This document shows, in pieces, positions 29,093 through 38,500 of a DNA stretch of 64,000 nt. Location of the stretch: NCBI RefSeq assembly GCF_024437735.1, contig NZ_JANFQO010000024.1, positions 1-64,000 of the forward strand, written 5' to 3'. The stretch's first letter is position 1; every line of letters begins with the position of its first letter. This DNA comes from Tahibacter harae (GTDB lineage Bacteria > Pseudomonadota > Gammaproteobacteria > Xanthomonadales > Rhodanobacteraceae). The notes under the pieces were generated by a model, which was given only the letters and a program-made list of their open reading frames with translations, made no database searches and had not been told where the DNA came from. The translations under genes and the position numbers were made by a program.

Positions 29093-32000
29093 ATGATCGC
29101 AGGCTGGGTCTTGCTGCTGGTGTCGCTGGCCTACGTCGCCCTGCTGTTCGGCGTGGCCTACTGGGGCGACACGCGCCCGCTGTATCCGGCCCGGCCCGGG
29201 CTGCGGCCCTGGGTCTACAGCCTGGCCCTGGCGGTGTACTGCTCCTCCTGGACCTTCTACGGCGCGGTGGGCAGCGCCGCCAGTTCCACCCTGGCCTATC
29301 TGCCGATCTACCTCGGGCCCATGCTGCTGTTCCTGTTCGGCAGCGGCCTGCCCGAGCGCCTGACCCGCGTGGCCAAGGCCAACAACATCACCTCCATCGC
29401 CGATTTCATCGGCTCGCGCTTCGGCAAGTCGCACGCGCTGGGTGCGCTGGTCACGCTGATCGCGATTGTCGCGGCGATTCCCTACATCGCCCTGCAATAC
29501 AAGGCCGTGGCGCTGAGCATCGGCGTGCTCAGCCGCGGCGAGCTGGCCCGCGAAGGCGTGGACCTGCTGCACGACTCGGCCTTCTACACGGCGCTGATGC
29601 TGGCCCTGTTCGCCATCCTGTTCGGCACGCGCCGGGTCGATGCGACCGAGCACCACCACGGCATGGTGCTGGCCGTGGCGGTGGAATCCCTGGTCAAGCT
29701 GATCGCCTTCCTGGTCATAGGCCTGTACGCCCAGCAGCACCTGGCCGATCTGCCCGCGGCGCAGGTGGACCTGCGCCTGGATGCGCAGCTGCCGCCAGCG
29801 TTCCTCGCCCAGACCCTGCTCGCCTTCACCGCCATGTTCTGCCTGCCGCGCCAGTTCCACGTCGGCGTGGTCGAGTGCGAGGACCCGCAGGACGTGCGCC
29901 GCGCGCGCTGGCTGTTTCCGCTGTACCTGCTGCTGATCTGCCTGTTCGTGCCGGTGATCGTCGCCGCCGGACGCAGCGCGGCCGCGGGCACCGGCCTGAG
30001 CCCGGACGTGTGGCTGCTGTGGCTGCCGCTGGCCCACGACAACAACGTGCTGGCCCTGCTGGCCTATATCGGCGGCTTCTCCGCCGCGACCGGCATGGTC
30101 ATCGTCGCCTCGGTGGCGCTGGCGACCATGATCTCCAACGACCTGGTGATGCCGGCCCTGCTGCGCTGGCGCGCGCTGCGGCTGGACCAGCGCCACGATC
30201 TTTCCGCCGTCGTGCTCGGCGTGCGCCGCGTGGCCATCGTCGTGATGGCCTTGCTGGCGATGGCCTACTACCGCGCCATGCCCCAGGGCGAGCAGCTGGC
30301 CTCGATCGGCCTGCTCTCCTTCGCCGCGGTGGCGCAGTTCGCGCCGGCCATCGTCGCGGGGCTGTACTGGCGCAGCGCCAGCCGCGTCGGCGTGCAGACC
30401 GGGCTGGCGGTGGGCTTCGTGGTCTGGGCCTATACCTTGCTGCTGCCCAGCCTGTCGGTGGCCGGCTGGATGGACACGCGCTGGCTCAGCCACGGCCCCT
30501 GGGGCCTGGAATGGCTGCGGCCGCAGGCCCTGTTCCAGCTCAGCGGCTGGCATCCGCTCACCCACGGCACCTTCTGGTCGCTGCTGGCCAATACTGCCTG
30601 CTGCCTGGTGCTGTCGCTGCGCCACCGGCCGAGCATGGAAGAGCGCCTGCGCGCAGCCAGCTTCCTCGATCTTTCCGCCGACCGCAGCAGCGGCGTGGTC
30701 GGCGAATGGCGCGGCCGCGTCAGCGTGGCCGACCTGCGCGCCATCGTCGGCCGCATCATCGGCGAACGCGGCGCACGGCGCGCCTTCGACGACTACGCCG
30801 CCGCCACCGCCAAGCCGCTGCAGGATGCCGCCGCCGCCGACCGGCCGCTGCTGCAGCACAGCGAGCGCATCCTGGCCGCGTCCATCGGCGCGGCCTCGGC
30901 CCGGCGCATGCTGACCAGCGCGCTGCGCGGCACCGGCCTGGATTTCAGCGAGGCGGTGGCCCTGCTGGACGAAGCCTCGCAGGAATTGCGCTACAACCGC
31001 GAGCTGCTGTCCACCACCATGGAGAACATCTCCCAGGGCATCAGCGTGGTCGATGCGGACATGCGCCTGGTGGCATGGAATCGCCGCTATATGGAAATGT
31101 TCGGTTATCCCGACGACTCGGTCTACGTGGGCCGGCCCATCGCCGACCTGATCCGCTACAACGCCGAGCACGGCGAATGCGGCCCGGGCGAGGTGGAGAC
31201 GCACGTGGCCAAGCGCCTGCAGCACATGCGCGCCGGTACCGCCCACGTCTACCAGCGCGTGCGCGCCGACGGCAGCGTGCTGGAGATGCGCGGCCAGCCC
31301 CTGCCCGGCGGCGGCTTCGTCACCACCTTCACCGACGTCACCGATTACAAGCGCGCCGAGCAGGCCCTGCGCGAGGCCAACGAAACCCTGGAGCAGCGCG
31401 TATCCCAGCGCACCGCCCAGCTGTCCAACGCGCTGGCCGCGCAGGAGCGGGCCAAGTTCGAGGCCGAGGCGGCCAACCAGTCCAAGACCCGCTTCCTCGC
31501 CGCCGCCAGCCACGACCTGCTGCAGCCGCTGAATGCGGCCAAGCTGTTTACCTCGGCGCTGCGCCACCAGCCTGGCCTGGATGCCGAATCGGCCCAGCTG
31601 GCCGAACGCATAGACACCGCCTTCCGCGCCGCGGAGACCCTGCTCGACGCCCTGCTCGAAGCCTCGCGCCTGGACGCCGGCAAATACCGCCCGGATATCG
31701 CCAGCGTCGCTTACAACGAAGTGGTCGAGCCGCTGCAGCAGCAGTTCGCCATGATCGCCGAGCGGCGCGGGCTGGAGCTGAGCTTCCACCCCAGCCGTGT
31801 CGTGGTGCGCACCGACGCCCACCTGCTCAGCCGCATCCTGCAGAACTTCATTTCCAACGCGCTGCGCTATACCCGCAGCGGCCGTGTCGTAGTCGGCGTG
31901 CGGCCGCGCGGGCCGGATGTGCTGATCCAGGTCTGGGACACCGGCCCGGGCATAGCGCCGGCCCAGCTCAAGCGCATCTTCGACGAGTTCCAGCGCCTGG

Positions 32001-32593
32001 ATCAGGCTTCGCCGTGGGGCGAGCAGGGCCTGGGCCTGGGGTTGTCGATCTGCGAGCGCATCTCGCGCATCCTGGGCCATCGCCTCAGCGTGCATTCGCA
32101 GCCGGGCAAGGGCAGCTGCTTCGCCGTGCGCGTGCCGGTGGTGACGCGGCGCGCCCGCGATGCCGCGCGCAGCAGCCGCGAACGCGAACCGGCCAGTGCC
32201 GATCTGTCGCCGCTGCATGTGCTGTGCCTGGACAACGAGCCGGCGATCCTCGAAGGCATGTCCGCCCTGCTCACGCGCTGGGGCATGAGCTGCGATCTCG
32301 CCGCCAGCCTGGACGAGGCGCGCGCGGCCATCGCCCAGCGCCGGCCCGACTTGATCATCGCCGACTTCCACCTGGGCACGGTGCAGGACGGCATGGACGC
32401 CCTGGCCGAACTGCAGGGCAGCCTCAGCCCGCCGCCGCCGGCCGCGCTGCTGACCGCCGACCGCAGCCCCGAACTCAAGCAGCGCGCACGCCTGCGCCGC
32501 TACGCCCTGCTGCACAAGCCGGTCAAGCCGGCCGCGCTGCGCGCACTGCTGTCGGCCATGGCCAGGCTGGCGCCGCTGCGGAATCCGCCGTGA
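29093..32593 (+). CDS. Hybrid sensor histidine kinase with SSF transporter-like domain (first copy)
   Basis: A 1166-residue hybrid kinase. Residues about 1-500 are a sodium:solute-symporter-like (SLC5/SSF) membrane domain with many helices. A helical linker, a PAS domain (E-N-I-S-Q-G-I-S-V-V-D-A-D-M-R-L-V-A-W-N-R-R), a HisKA domain with phospho-accepting H807 in A-A-S-H-D-L-L-Q-P, a HATPase domain (D-T-G-P-G-I-A, G-L-G-L-G-L-S-I) and a receiver with D1091 in I-A-D-F-H-L-G follow. This is the CrbS/MxtR/ErcS class, which controls acetate and related carbon use through a NarL-type regulator. The matching regulator is probably the one at 38501. The stop overlaps the GTG start of the next gene. 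Confidence 0.92.
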   Translation: MIAGWVLLLVSLAYVALLFGVAYWGDTRPLYPARPGLRPWVYSLALAVYCSSWTFYGAVGSAASSTLAYLPIYLGPMLLFLFGSGLPERLTRVAKANNITSIADFIGSRFGKSHALGALVTLIAIVAAIPYIALQYKAVALSIGVLSRGELAREGVDLLHDSAFYTALMLALFAILFGTRRVDATEHHHGMVLAVAVESLVKLIAFLVIGLYAQQHLADLPAAQVDLRLDAQLPPAFLAQTLLAFTAMFCLPRQFHVGVVECEDPQDVRRARWLFPLYLLLICLFVPVIVAAGRSAAAGTGLSPDVWLLWLPLAHDNNVLALLAYIGGFSAATGMVIVASVALATMISNDLVMPALLRWRALRLDQRHDLSAVVLGVRRVAIVVMALLAMAYYRAMPQGEQLASIGLLSFAAVAQFAPAIVAGLYWRSASRVGVQTGLAVGFVVWAYTLLLPSLSVAGWMDTRWLSHGPWGLEWLRPQALFQLSGWHPLTHGTFWSLLANTACCLVLSLRHRPSMEERLRAASFLDLSADRSSGVVGEWRGRVSVADLRAIVGRIIGERGARRAFDDYAAATAKPLQDAAAADRPLLQHSERILAASIGAASARRMLTSALRGTGLDFSEAVALLDEASQELRYNRELLSTTMENISQGISVVDADMRLVAWNRRYMEMFGYPDDSVYVGRPIADLIRYNAEHGECGPGEVETHVAKRLQHMRAGTAHVYQRVRADGSVLEMRGQPLPGGGFVTTFTDVTDYKRAEQALREANETLEQRVSQRTAQLSNALAAQERAKFEAEAANQSKTRFLAAASHDLLQPLNAAKLFTSALRHQPGLDAESAQLAERIDTAFRAAETLLDALLEASRLDAGKYRPDIASVAYNEVVEPLQQQFAMIAERRGLELSFHPSRVVVRTDAHLLSRILQNFISNALRYTRSGRVVVGVRPRGPDVLIQVWDTGPGIAPAQLKRIFDEFQRLDQASPWGEQGLGLGLSICERISRILGHRLSVHSQPGKGSCFAVRVPVVTRRARDAARSSREREPASADLSPLHVLCLDNEPAILEGMSALLTRWGMSCDLAASLDEARAAIAQRRPDLIIADFHLGTVQDGMDALAELQGSLSPPPPAALLTADRSPELKQRARLRRYALLHKPVKPAALRALLSAMARLAPLRNPP

Positions 32594-33114
32594 GCCGCGC
32601 CGGGCGGTTCCGGCCCGCGCTGCGGCGCCTGCCGGTCGCGGTGATGGTTGCCGCCGGCGCGGCGGCGGTTGCGGCCCCGCCGGCGGCTGCCGATGCGCCG
32701 TTCACGCCGCCGCCGGCCGTACCGGCAACGCCGCCGGCCGGCGCGGCGACAGCGGTCACGCCGGCCGCGCAGAAAACCGAACCCTTCGACGACCGCTGCA
32801 TGTCCGGCCTGGCCGCGGCCGATCGCCAGCTGATCCGCGCCACGCGCGCGCGCCTGCGGCGCTCGGCCCCGGGCGAGGCGCCGGCGGCACTGTTCCACAA
32901 CAGCGCGCGCTGGGGCTGTGCGCGCATCCGCTTCCGCATCGACGCGGCGGGCATGACGCAGGAACTCAAGATCGACCACGCCTGGCCCGACTGGACCTAT
33001 GCCCGTGCCGCCTGGCGTCTGGTGCAGGAGCTGCGCTTCCTCCCGTCCCAGGCGGCCGCCGGCGAAGCGGCACTGATCGTGATTAATCTGGCCGGCGGCG
33101 ACACCAGCGACTGA
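32590..33114 (+). CDS. Secreted protein with TonB C-terminal-like domain
   Basis: A 174-residue protein starting at GTG 32590, which overlaps the kinase stop (GTGA). From there it has a plausible signal peptide with an Arg-rich n-region and the segment [13 protein letters not shown]. The ATG at 32644 would remove the n-region. A Pro-rich spacer follows. The last 70 residues resemble the TonB C-terminal fold: I-R-F-R-I-D-A-A-G-M-T-Q-E-L-K-I, then A-R-A-A-W-R-L-V-Q-E-L-R-F. No membrane anchor remains after signal cleavage, so it is not a classical energy transducer. Coupling to the kinase gene suggests a link to its signalling, with no direct proof. Confidence 0.6.
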   Translation: MSRAGRFRPALRRLPVAVMVAAGAAAVAAPPAAADAPFTPPPAVPATPPAGAATAVTPAAQKTEPFDDRCMSGLAAADRQLIRATRARLRRSAPGEAPAALFHNSARWGCARIRFRIDAAGMTQELKIDHAWPDWTYARAAWRLVQELRFLPSQAAAGEAALIVINLAGGDTSD

Positions 33115-33252
33115 AGCGCTGCGGATCGCTGCGCCTGACGTGTTCGCGCCGGCACCCGCGGGGCGGCCGTCCGCCGGCGCATGTCACTTTTGTTGCGGCT
33201 GCCGGGGCTGCGCAGTAAAAACCGGCTGTCCGTCGCTCCGGGAAGAGCCGTC

Positions 33253-35235
33253 ATGCGCCTGCCGCTGCTGTGCCTGTCCGCGCTGTGCTGCGCGCTGCCG
33301 TTCCCGCAGGCCGCGGCCCTGGACGAACCCATGTTCGGCGACGGTTTCGACAGCGGCATCGGCTTCCGCACCGTGCGCATCCCCGACCGCAACGACGCCG
33401 TTGCGTGCAGCGGCGCCGCCAATGCCTCGGCCCGCATCGACCGCGTCTACCTGGCCCAGACCCACGTGCTGGAACCCGAGCACCCGCTGTTCGTGCTGGC
33501 GGCGCGGCGGCCGGCCCTGCTCAAGGTGAACGTCACGGGCAGCGGCGCTTCGCCCCAGGTACGGGTCAGCGCGACGGCCGGCGCGGTCGCTCTGGGCAGC
33601 CTGTGCCTGGCCGGCCCGGCCAGCCTGCCGGCGAGCGTGGACACCGCCACCCAGACCCGCGCCGACAGCTTCACCGTCACCCTGCCCGCGGCTTGGCTGC
33701 AGCCCGGCCTGGCGCTCACCGTCACCGCCGGCGGCGCGAGCCGGGTGCTGGATGCGGCCACGCTCAAGGTTGGCCCGGAACCGGTGCTGGCCCTGCTTGC
33801 GCCCGACCTGTACCTGTTCGGCGACCAGCAGCCCACGCCCAAGCCGCCCAATTGGGAAATCCAGTATTTGTCCACTTTGATGGCGAGCGCGCTGCAGGTG
33901 TCCACCCTGGCGCCCATCGTCAGCGACCGCCTGCCGATAGAACCGCGCAGCGACGGCCGCGACGGCTTCGGCGTCGCCGCGCCGCAGCCGGCCCTGATCG
34001 CGACCACCGCGCCGAGCTGCACCGCGGCCCAGGCTGGCGCCGGCAACTGCACGCGCTATGGCGGCTATGCGGTGCTCAACGGCGCCCGCGGCGTGCTCGG
34101 CGCGATACGCAATGCCAACGGCCTGGAACGCTATGCGCAGATCTACGGCACGATGGCGGCGAACACCCACGTCGGCGGCGGCCTGGCCGGCGGCGGTGTC
34201 GGTGCCGGCGACGACTACGGCCTGACCTTCAACCACGAGATGGGCCACAGCGCCGATATGCCGCACTGGGGCACCAGCTGGTACGGCCGCGTGGCCGCCG
34301 ACAACAGCCAGAAACATCCGTATGCGGGCGAATACGGCAGCCTGCCGGCCAATCCCACCGGCGGCGGCTTCGGCAACAGCTGGGGCTACGACCTGGCCGC
34401 CGACCGTTTCATCGCGCCGGTCTGCGCCGGCACCGGCAAGGAGCGCCAGGAACCCATGCAGCGCAGCGGCAGCAGCTGCCTGCCGGCGGGCCAGGCGTAT
34501 GACTATTTCAGCGACTATTCCTCGCTGTTCCTGTTCCGCTTCCTGGTCGGCGCGGCGGAAACCTATGCCGGTACCGTGGCCTATCCGCGCGATCCTTCAG
34601 GCAATGCCGCCGCCACGCCGTTCAGTTTTCCCGGCAAGGGCGGCCGTGTCGTCGCGCTGCAGCCGAACCGGCCGCAGCCCTTCCTGAAGAAGTGGGATGC
34701 CGCGCTGGCCGACTACGTCGAGCAGGCGCCGCCGGCGCTCAGTGCCAACCAGATGAAGCACTACTACCCGCAGCGCCACAACACCAAGGTGGTGACGATC
34801 TGGGGCTCCTTCAGCACCACCACGCCGGCGGCGCGCATGATAGGCCCGCCCATGCACTACACCGGGCATCTGAAGAAAACCTGGAACCCGAGCGATCCGG
34901 CGGATTTCGCCGACATCAAGAGCTGGATTTCCGGCGATGCCTTCTGGTGGGGCGCCGACCTGGTGCTGCGGGTCAACTACAGCGACGGCAGCTTCCGTCA
35001 GGCGGTGCTGAAATACGCCCCGCGCGGCACCGATCCGCTCGATGGCGACAGCTTTGCGATCTGGGCAGTCAACTTTCCCGACGACAGGACCCTCGTCGGC
35101 GCCCAGCTCTTCCACCGGCCGATGGAAGTGCGTTATCCCGGCACGGTCTCGCCCTACAACATCAACCAGACCGGCAATGCCACGACTGCGGCGAACTATC
35201 TGGACGGCGCGCCCGTAGTTGCCACCTGGCCCTGA
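33253..35235 (+). CDS. Secreted zinc metalloprotease, M66 (StcE/TagA)-like
   Basis: A 660-residue exported protein with signal peptide (L-P-L-L-C-L-S-A-L-C-C-A-L-P). The zinc site is H-E-M-G-H-S-A-D-M-P-H-W, with H328, E329 and H332 as HExxH and a further His in M-P-H as probable third ligand, the extended pattern of M66 mucinases such as StcE and of TagA. A beta-rich N-terminal half precedes it, and the C-terminal beta domain ends V-V-A-T-W-P. Near the N-terminus it also carries M-F-G-D-G-F-D-S-G, a motif usually found at the end of secreted xanthomonad proteins. GGAAGAG precedes the ATG at 33253. It probably cleaves host or environmental glycoproteins (inference). Confidence 0.75.
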   Translation: MRLPLLCLSALCCALPFPQAAALDEPMFGDGFDSGIGFRTVRIPDRNDAVACSGAANASARIDRVYLAQTHVLEPEHPLFVLAARRPALLKVNVTGSGASPQVRVSATAGAVALGSLCLAGPASLPASVDTATQTRADSFTVTLPAAWLQPGLALTVTAGGASRVLDAATLKVGPEPVLALLAPDLYLFGDQQPTPKPPNWEIQYLSTLMASALQVSTLAPIVSDRLPIEPRSDGRDGFGVAAPQPALIATTAPSCTAAQAGAGNCTRYGGYAVLNGARGVLGAIRNANGLERYAQIYGTMAANTHVGGGLAGGGVGAGDDYGLTFNHEMGHSADMPHWGTSWYGRVAADNSQKHPYAGEYGSLPANPTGGGFGNSWGYDLAADRFIAPVCAGTGKERQEPMQRSGSSCLPAGQAYDYFSDYSSLFLFRFLVGAAETYAGTVAYPRDPSGNAAATPFSFPGKGGRVVALQPNRPQPFLKKWDAALADYVEQAPPALSANQMKHYYPQRHNTKVVTIWGSFSTTTPAARMIGPPMHYTGHLKKTWNPSDPADFADIKSWISGDAFWWGADLVLRVNYSDGSFRQAVLKYAPRGTDPLDGDSFAIWAVNFPDDRTLVGAQLFHRPMEVRYPGTVSPYNINQTGNATTAANYLDGAPVVATWP

Positions 35236-35260
35236 GCCGGACCTGGCCGCCGGGGCGGTT

Positions 35261-35656
35261 TCAGTCGTGGTGTTCCCGCGTCGGCGGCCGTTCCAGCCAG
35301 GCGTGGCGGCGGCTTTCGTAGACGGAAATCCAGGCCGGCGGGAAATCCGGATCGGCGAAGGCGCCCACGGGAATGGCGATCAGGTCGGGCTGGGCATCCA
35401 GCTGGTAGTGCACGGTGGCGCCGCAGTCGGGACAGAAATAAAAACGCAGCAGGCCGCCGCTGTCGCCGCGGCGCACGAACTCGCGCGCGACGCCGCTGAT
35501 GCGCACATTCGCCCGCGCAAAGCGCGCCTGGGCCGAAAACAGCGCGCCGGTGCGGCGCTGGCAGGCCAGGCAATGGCAGATCGACACACGGACCGGCTCG
35601 CCTTCCACCGTCACGCGCAGGGCGCCGCAGCTGCAGTGGGCTTCTCGCGTGGTCAT
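35261..35656 (-). CDS. GFA (CENP-V/GFA-type zinc) family protein
   Basis: A 131-residue zinc protein with the full Cys set of the family: C-S-C-G near the N-terminus, C-H-C-L-A-C-Q-R-R-T-G (about residues 28-38), and F-C-P-D-C-G-A-T (about 74-81). Family members were named for glutathione-dependent formaldehyde activation, but most have no proven substrate, so no reaction is claimed. It lies between the metalloprotease (convergent) and the oligomer hydrolase (68 bases upstream on the same strand). Confidence 0.9.
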   Translation of the reverse strand: MTTREAHCSCGALRVTVEGEPVRVSICHCLACQRRTGALFSAQARFARANVRISGVAREFVRRGDSGGLLRFYFCPDCGATVHYQLDAQPDLIAIPVGAFADPDFPPAWISVYESRRHAWLERPPTREHHD

Positions 35657-35723
35657 GCGGCGCTCCGGTTTGCGGCAATGCCAAAGACGGGCGGCGTATC
35701 TGCGCCACCCGCAGGACAGCAGG

Positions 35724-37574
35724 CTACTTCGGCATGGCCAGATTGTCCGCCTGCAGCGGCTTGCCCATGCCGCGCGGTGTGGTTTCGATTACCGCATCGG
35801 CCGGCAGCTCGCCGCCGCCATCGAGTTTGGCCCAGACCCGGTCCAGCGCGCTGTAGACGTAAGGCAGCAGCGGCAGGTAATTGGCGCCGTACTGCGGCAG
35901 GCCGAGGAAGGCGTCGAAATGCTGCGCATGGCGCACCTGCCAGTAGCGCACATCGCTGCCGGCGGCCTTGGCCAGGGCGACATACGGCGCGCTGCTGAAG
36001 GCGGCCGGCACCAGGCCGTCGTCCAGGCCGTGGATCACGAATACCGGCAGGCCCTTGCGCGGCGCCGCGGCGCGGGTCTGCGCGATGCCCTGCTGCACGC
36101 GCGCGGCCGCGGCATCGCTGCCGCTGGCGAGGGCGCGCAGGCAGCCCAGGCCCTTCCACGGCGCCGCCGCCTCCGCATCGACGATGCCCACGCCGGCGCC
36201 CGGCGGAATGCCGCTGCCGTCGGCCCACCAGGCCGCACGTTCGGCCGGCGTGGCGGCACGGGCGCTGCGGTCGGCGTTCACCGCGGCGAAGCGGTAGCCG
36301 CAGGGCTCCTCGCCGGCGGCATAGCGGCCGTAGGCGGCGGCATAGGTCACTGCGACCGCGCGCCACAGATCGAAGGTCACGCTGATGGAGCCGGCGCGCA
36401 GGGCTTCGTCGGTCCAGCCGCTGGCGTGCAGTGCGGCATAGGCGGCCTTCTGCTGTGCGGCCAGATCGGCGCCCTGGATCAGTCCGGCTTCGACCAGCGC
36501 CGTACAGCGCGCCGCGATATCCGGCACCGCCGGCAGGCCGAGCTGGGGCAGGGCGCAGGGCATCAGCAGGGCGGCTTCGGTGGTGTAGTCGTAGAGCGCG
36601 CGCGCGCCCTGCACGTAGACATTCGGCTCGCCCGCGACCACCGCCGCCAGCCAGTCGCCGTCCAGCTCCGCCGCGCGCAGCACCGCACCGCCGCCGTTGG
36701 AAATGCCGACGGCGATCACGCGCGTATTGGCGAAAGTGAACGGCGCCTGCTGCGGCAGTGCTTCGTTGAGCGCCTGCAGGCCGTATTCGGCCGCCTGTTT
36801 CACATGGCGGCCCCAGTCGGCCTCGGGATTGTCCTGGGAATGGGCATGCTTGAAGGCGATGCCGCTGCCCGCTGCGGTTTCCGGCTTGAACGCGAGCACT
36901 TCGTCGGCGCCGCCCAGCGTGCCGTCCACGCGCACGCCGCGTTTCTCGGCCAGGTCGTAATAGTCCGTGCCCGCGCCCTTGTCGGTATAGGCCACCGCGC
37001 AGCCCTTGGGCAGGCCCCAGGCGCCGGCGACGGCGATGGCACCGTAGATGCCACGCGAACCGGACGAGGCTGTCACCACCAGGCAGCGCTTCTTCGCGTC
37101 GAAGCGGTCGGGAATCTGTGCCAGTACGCGGTGCGGCTGCTTCGCGCCCGGCAGCCGCGCCAGGGCCTGGAATTCACGCCCGGGCACGGCGGCCAGGGAA
37201 CCGTAGACATCGCCATAGCCGCCGCCCGGCGCGAGATCGGCGATGCCGCGCCAGTTCGCCCACAGCGCGCGGCGGCGCAGTTCGGCCGGCGTGGGCGCCT
37301 CGGGCTTGGCAAACGCCGGCGGCGCCATGCCGCGCAGGCCGTCCAGGCCCAGGCCCGCGCTGAGCAGGTCGTCGCCGTCACGGTGCTCGCTGACACGCTG
37401 GGCGCTGAACATGGCGGCATCCTCCGGGGCGCCGCGCGGCGCAGGCTGGGCGGTGGGCGGACTGGCGGCCGGCTGGGGAGCGGGCGCGGCCGGTGCCGGG
37501 GCGCGCTCGCAGCCGGCCAGCAGGGCGAGCAGGGCGAGGGCGGAGGAAATGCGCGTCATCGGTCTGATCTTCAT
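35724..37574 (-). CDS. D-(-)-3-hydroxybutyrate oligomer hydrolase
   Basis: A 616-residue exported hydrolase that cuts 3-hydroxybutyrate oligomers, the products of polyhydroxybutyrate breakdown, to monomers. It starts with a lipoprotein signal (A-L-L-A-L-L-A-G-C), so it is probably anchored to a membrane. The catalytic Ser is S292 in G-I-S-N-G-G-G-A. Long stretches such as L-P-K-G-C-A-V-A-Y-T-D-K-G and I-A-F-K-H-A-H-S-Q-D-N-P-E fit the 3HB-oligomer hydrolase family. It is divergent from the 3-hydroxybutyrate dehydrogenase across 97 bases, so oligomer cleavage and monomer oxidation are encoded side by side. Confidence 0.88.
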   Translation of the reverse strand: MKIRPMTRISSALALLALLAGCERAPAPAAPAPQPAASPPTAQPAPRGAPEDAAMFSAQRVSEHRDGDDLLSAGLGLDGLRGMAPPAFAKPEAPTPAELRRRALWANWRGIADLAPGGGYGDVYGSLAAVPGREFQALARLPGAKQPHRVLAQIPDRFDAKKRCLVVTASSGSRGIYGAIAVAGAWGLPKGCAVAYTDKGAGTDYYDLAEKRGVRVDGTLGGADEVLAFKPETAAGSGIAFKHAHSQDNPEADWGRHVKQAAEYGLQALNEALPQQAPFTFANTRVIAVGISNGGGAVLRAAELDGDWLAAVVAGEPNVYVQGARALYDYTTEAALLMPCALPQLGLPAVPDIAARCTALVEAGLIQGADLAAQQKAAYAALHASGWTDEALRAGSISVTFDLWRAVAVTYAAAYGRYAAGEEPCGYRFAAVNADRSARAATPAERAAWWADGSGIPPGAGVGIVDAEAAAPWKGLGCLRALASGSDAAAARVQQGIAQTRAAAPRKGLPVFVIHGLDDGLVPAAFSSAPYVALAKAAGSDVRYWQVRHAQHFDAFLGLPQYGANYLPLLPYVYSALDRVWAKLDGGGELPADAVIETTPRGMGKPLQADNLAMPK

Positions 37575-37582
37575 ACGCCCAC

Positions 37583-37650
37583 CCTAGCAAGCCCGATATC
37601 CTCGACTATCGTACTTTCGTACCAAGCCAGCGTGCAGGGTGCTTGCTAGG
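37583..37650. promoter_or_regulatory. Candidate operator region between oligomer hydrolase and dehydrogenase genes
   Basis: A perfect 10-base inverted repeat, CCTAGCAAGC (37583-37592) and GCTTGCTAGG (37641-37650), brackets the divergent promoter region. Between the arms lies ATCGTACTTTCGTACC (37608-37623), which matches 13 of 16 positions of ATCGTACCTTCGGACA at 47168 in front of the permease gene. Both are candidate regulator sites for coordinated control; the regulator is not known. Confidence 0.5.
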
Positions 37651-37671
37651 CTTGCGCCAGGAGAAAAACCC

Positions 37672-38436
37672 ATGACCCATCGCTGCATTCTCATCACCGG
37701 TGCCGGCAGCGGCATCGGCGCCGGCATCGCCACGGAACTGGCGGCGGCCGGCCACCATATCGTGCTTACCGACCTGGACCGCACCGCAGTCGATGCGGTC
37801 GCCGCGCAGATCCTCGCCGCCGGCGGCTCGGCCGAGGCCGTGGCGCTGGACGTGACTTCCGACGACAGTGTCGCCGCCGCCCTCGCCGCGATCTCGCGCC
37901 CGGTCGACGTGCTGGTCAACAACGCCGGCCTGCAGCACGTCGCGCCGCTGGAAGAATTCCCCATCCAGAAATGGGATTTCCTGATCCAGGTGATGCTGGT
38001 CGGCGTAGCCCGCCTGACCCGCGCTCTGCTGCCGGGCATGCGCGAGCGCGGCTTCGGCCGCATCGTCAACATCGGCTCCATCCACTCGCTGGTGGCCAGC
38101 CCGTTCAAGAGCGCCTACGTCGCCGCCAAGCACGGCCTGCTCGGTTTCTCCAAGGTGATCGCGCTGGAAACCGCCGATACCGACATCACCATCAACACCA
38201 TCTGCCCGACCTACGTGAAGACGCCGCTGGTGGACAAGCAGATCGCCGACCAGGCGCGCACCCGCGGCATACCCGAAGAAAAAGTCGTCAGCGACGTCAT
38301 GCTCAAGCCCATGCCCAAGGGCGTGTTCATCGGCTTCGACGAACTGGCCGGCATCACCGCGTTCCTGATCTCGCCGCCCGCGCGCAACATCACCGGCCAC
38401 ACCATCGACGTGGACGGCGGCTGGACGGTGCAGTAA
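37672..38436 (+). CDS. 3-hydroxybutyrate dehydrogenase
   Basis: A 254-residue short-chain dehydrogenase that oxidises D-3-hydroxybutyrate to acetoacetate with NAD+. The nucleotide motif T-G-A-G-S-G-I-G and N-N-A-G are intact. The catalytic Ser lies in N-I-G-S-I-H-S-L-V-A-S, with Y149 and K153 in S-A-Y-V-A-A-K-H-G. The V-N-N-A-G-L-Q-H-V-A-P-L-E-E-F-P stretch and the C-terminal A-R-N-I-T-G-H-T-I-D-V-D-G-G-W-T are typical of 3HB dehydrogenases rather than other SDRs. AGGAG lies about eight bases before the ATG. The response regulator follows on the same strand 64 bases later. Confidence 0.93.
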   Translation: MTHRCILITGAGSGIGAGIATELAAAGHHIVLTDLDRTAVDAVAAQILAAGGSAEAVALDVTSDDSVAAALAAISRPVDVLVNNAGLQHVAPLEEFPIQKWDFLIQVMLVGVARLTRALLPGMRERGFGRIVNIGSIHSLVASPFKSAYVAAKHGLLGFSKVIALETADTDITINTICPTYVKTPLVDKQIADQARTRGIPEEKVVSDVMLKPMPKGVFIGFDELAGITAFLISPPARNITGHTIDVDGGWTVQ

Positions 38437-38500
38437 CCGTGACGGGCGCAGGCCGGCGCCGGCACATATTCGCCGCGCCACCGGCCGCGTGCACACGCCC

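Noticed and set aside
29060-32515. A very long open frame on the minus strand opposite the first hybrid kinase
   Set aside because: It is Gln/His/Arg-rich without domains and results from the high GC of the true gene. The same holds for the long plus-strand frame over the second kinase (41077-44859).
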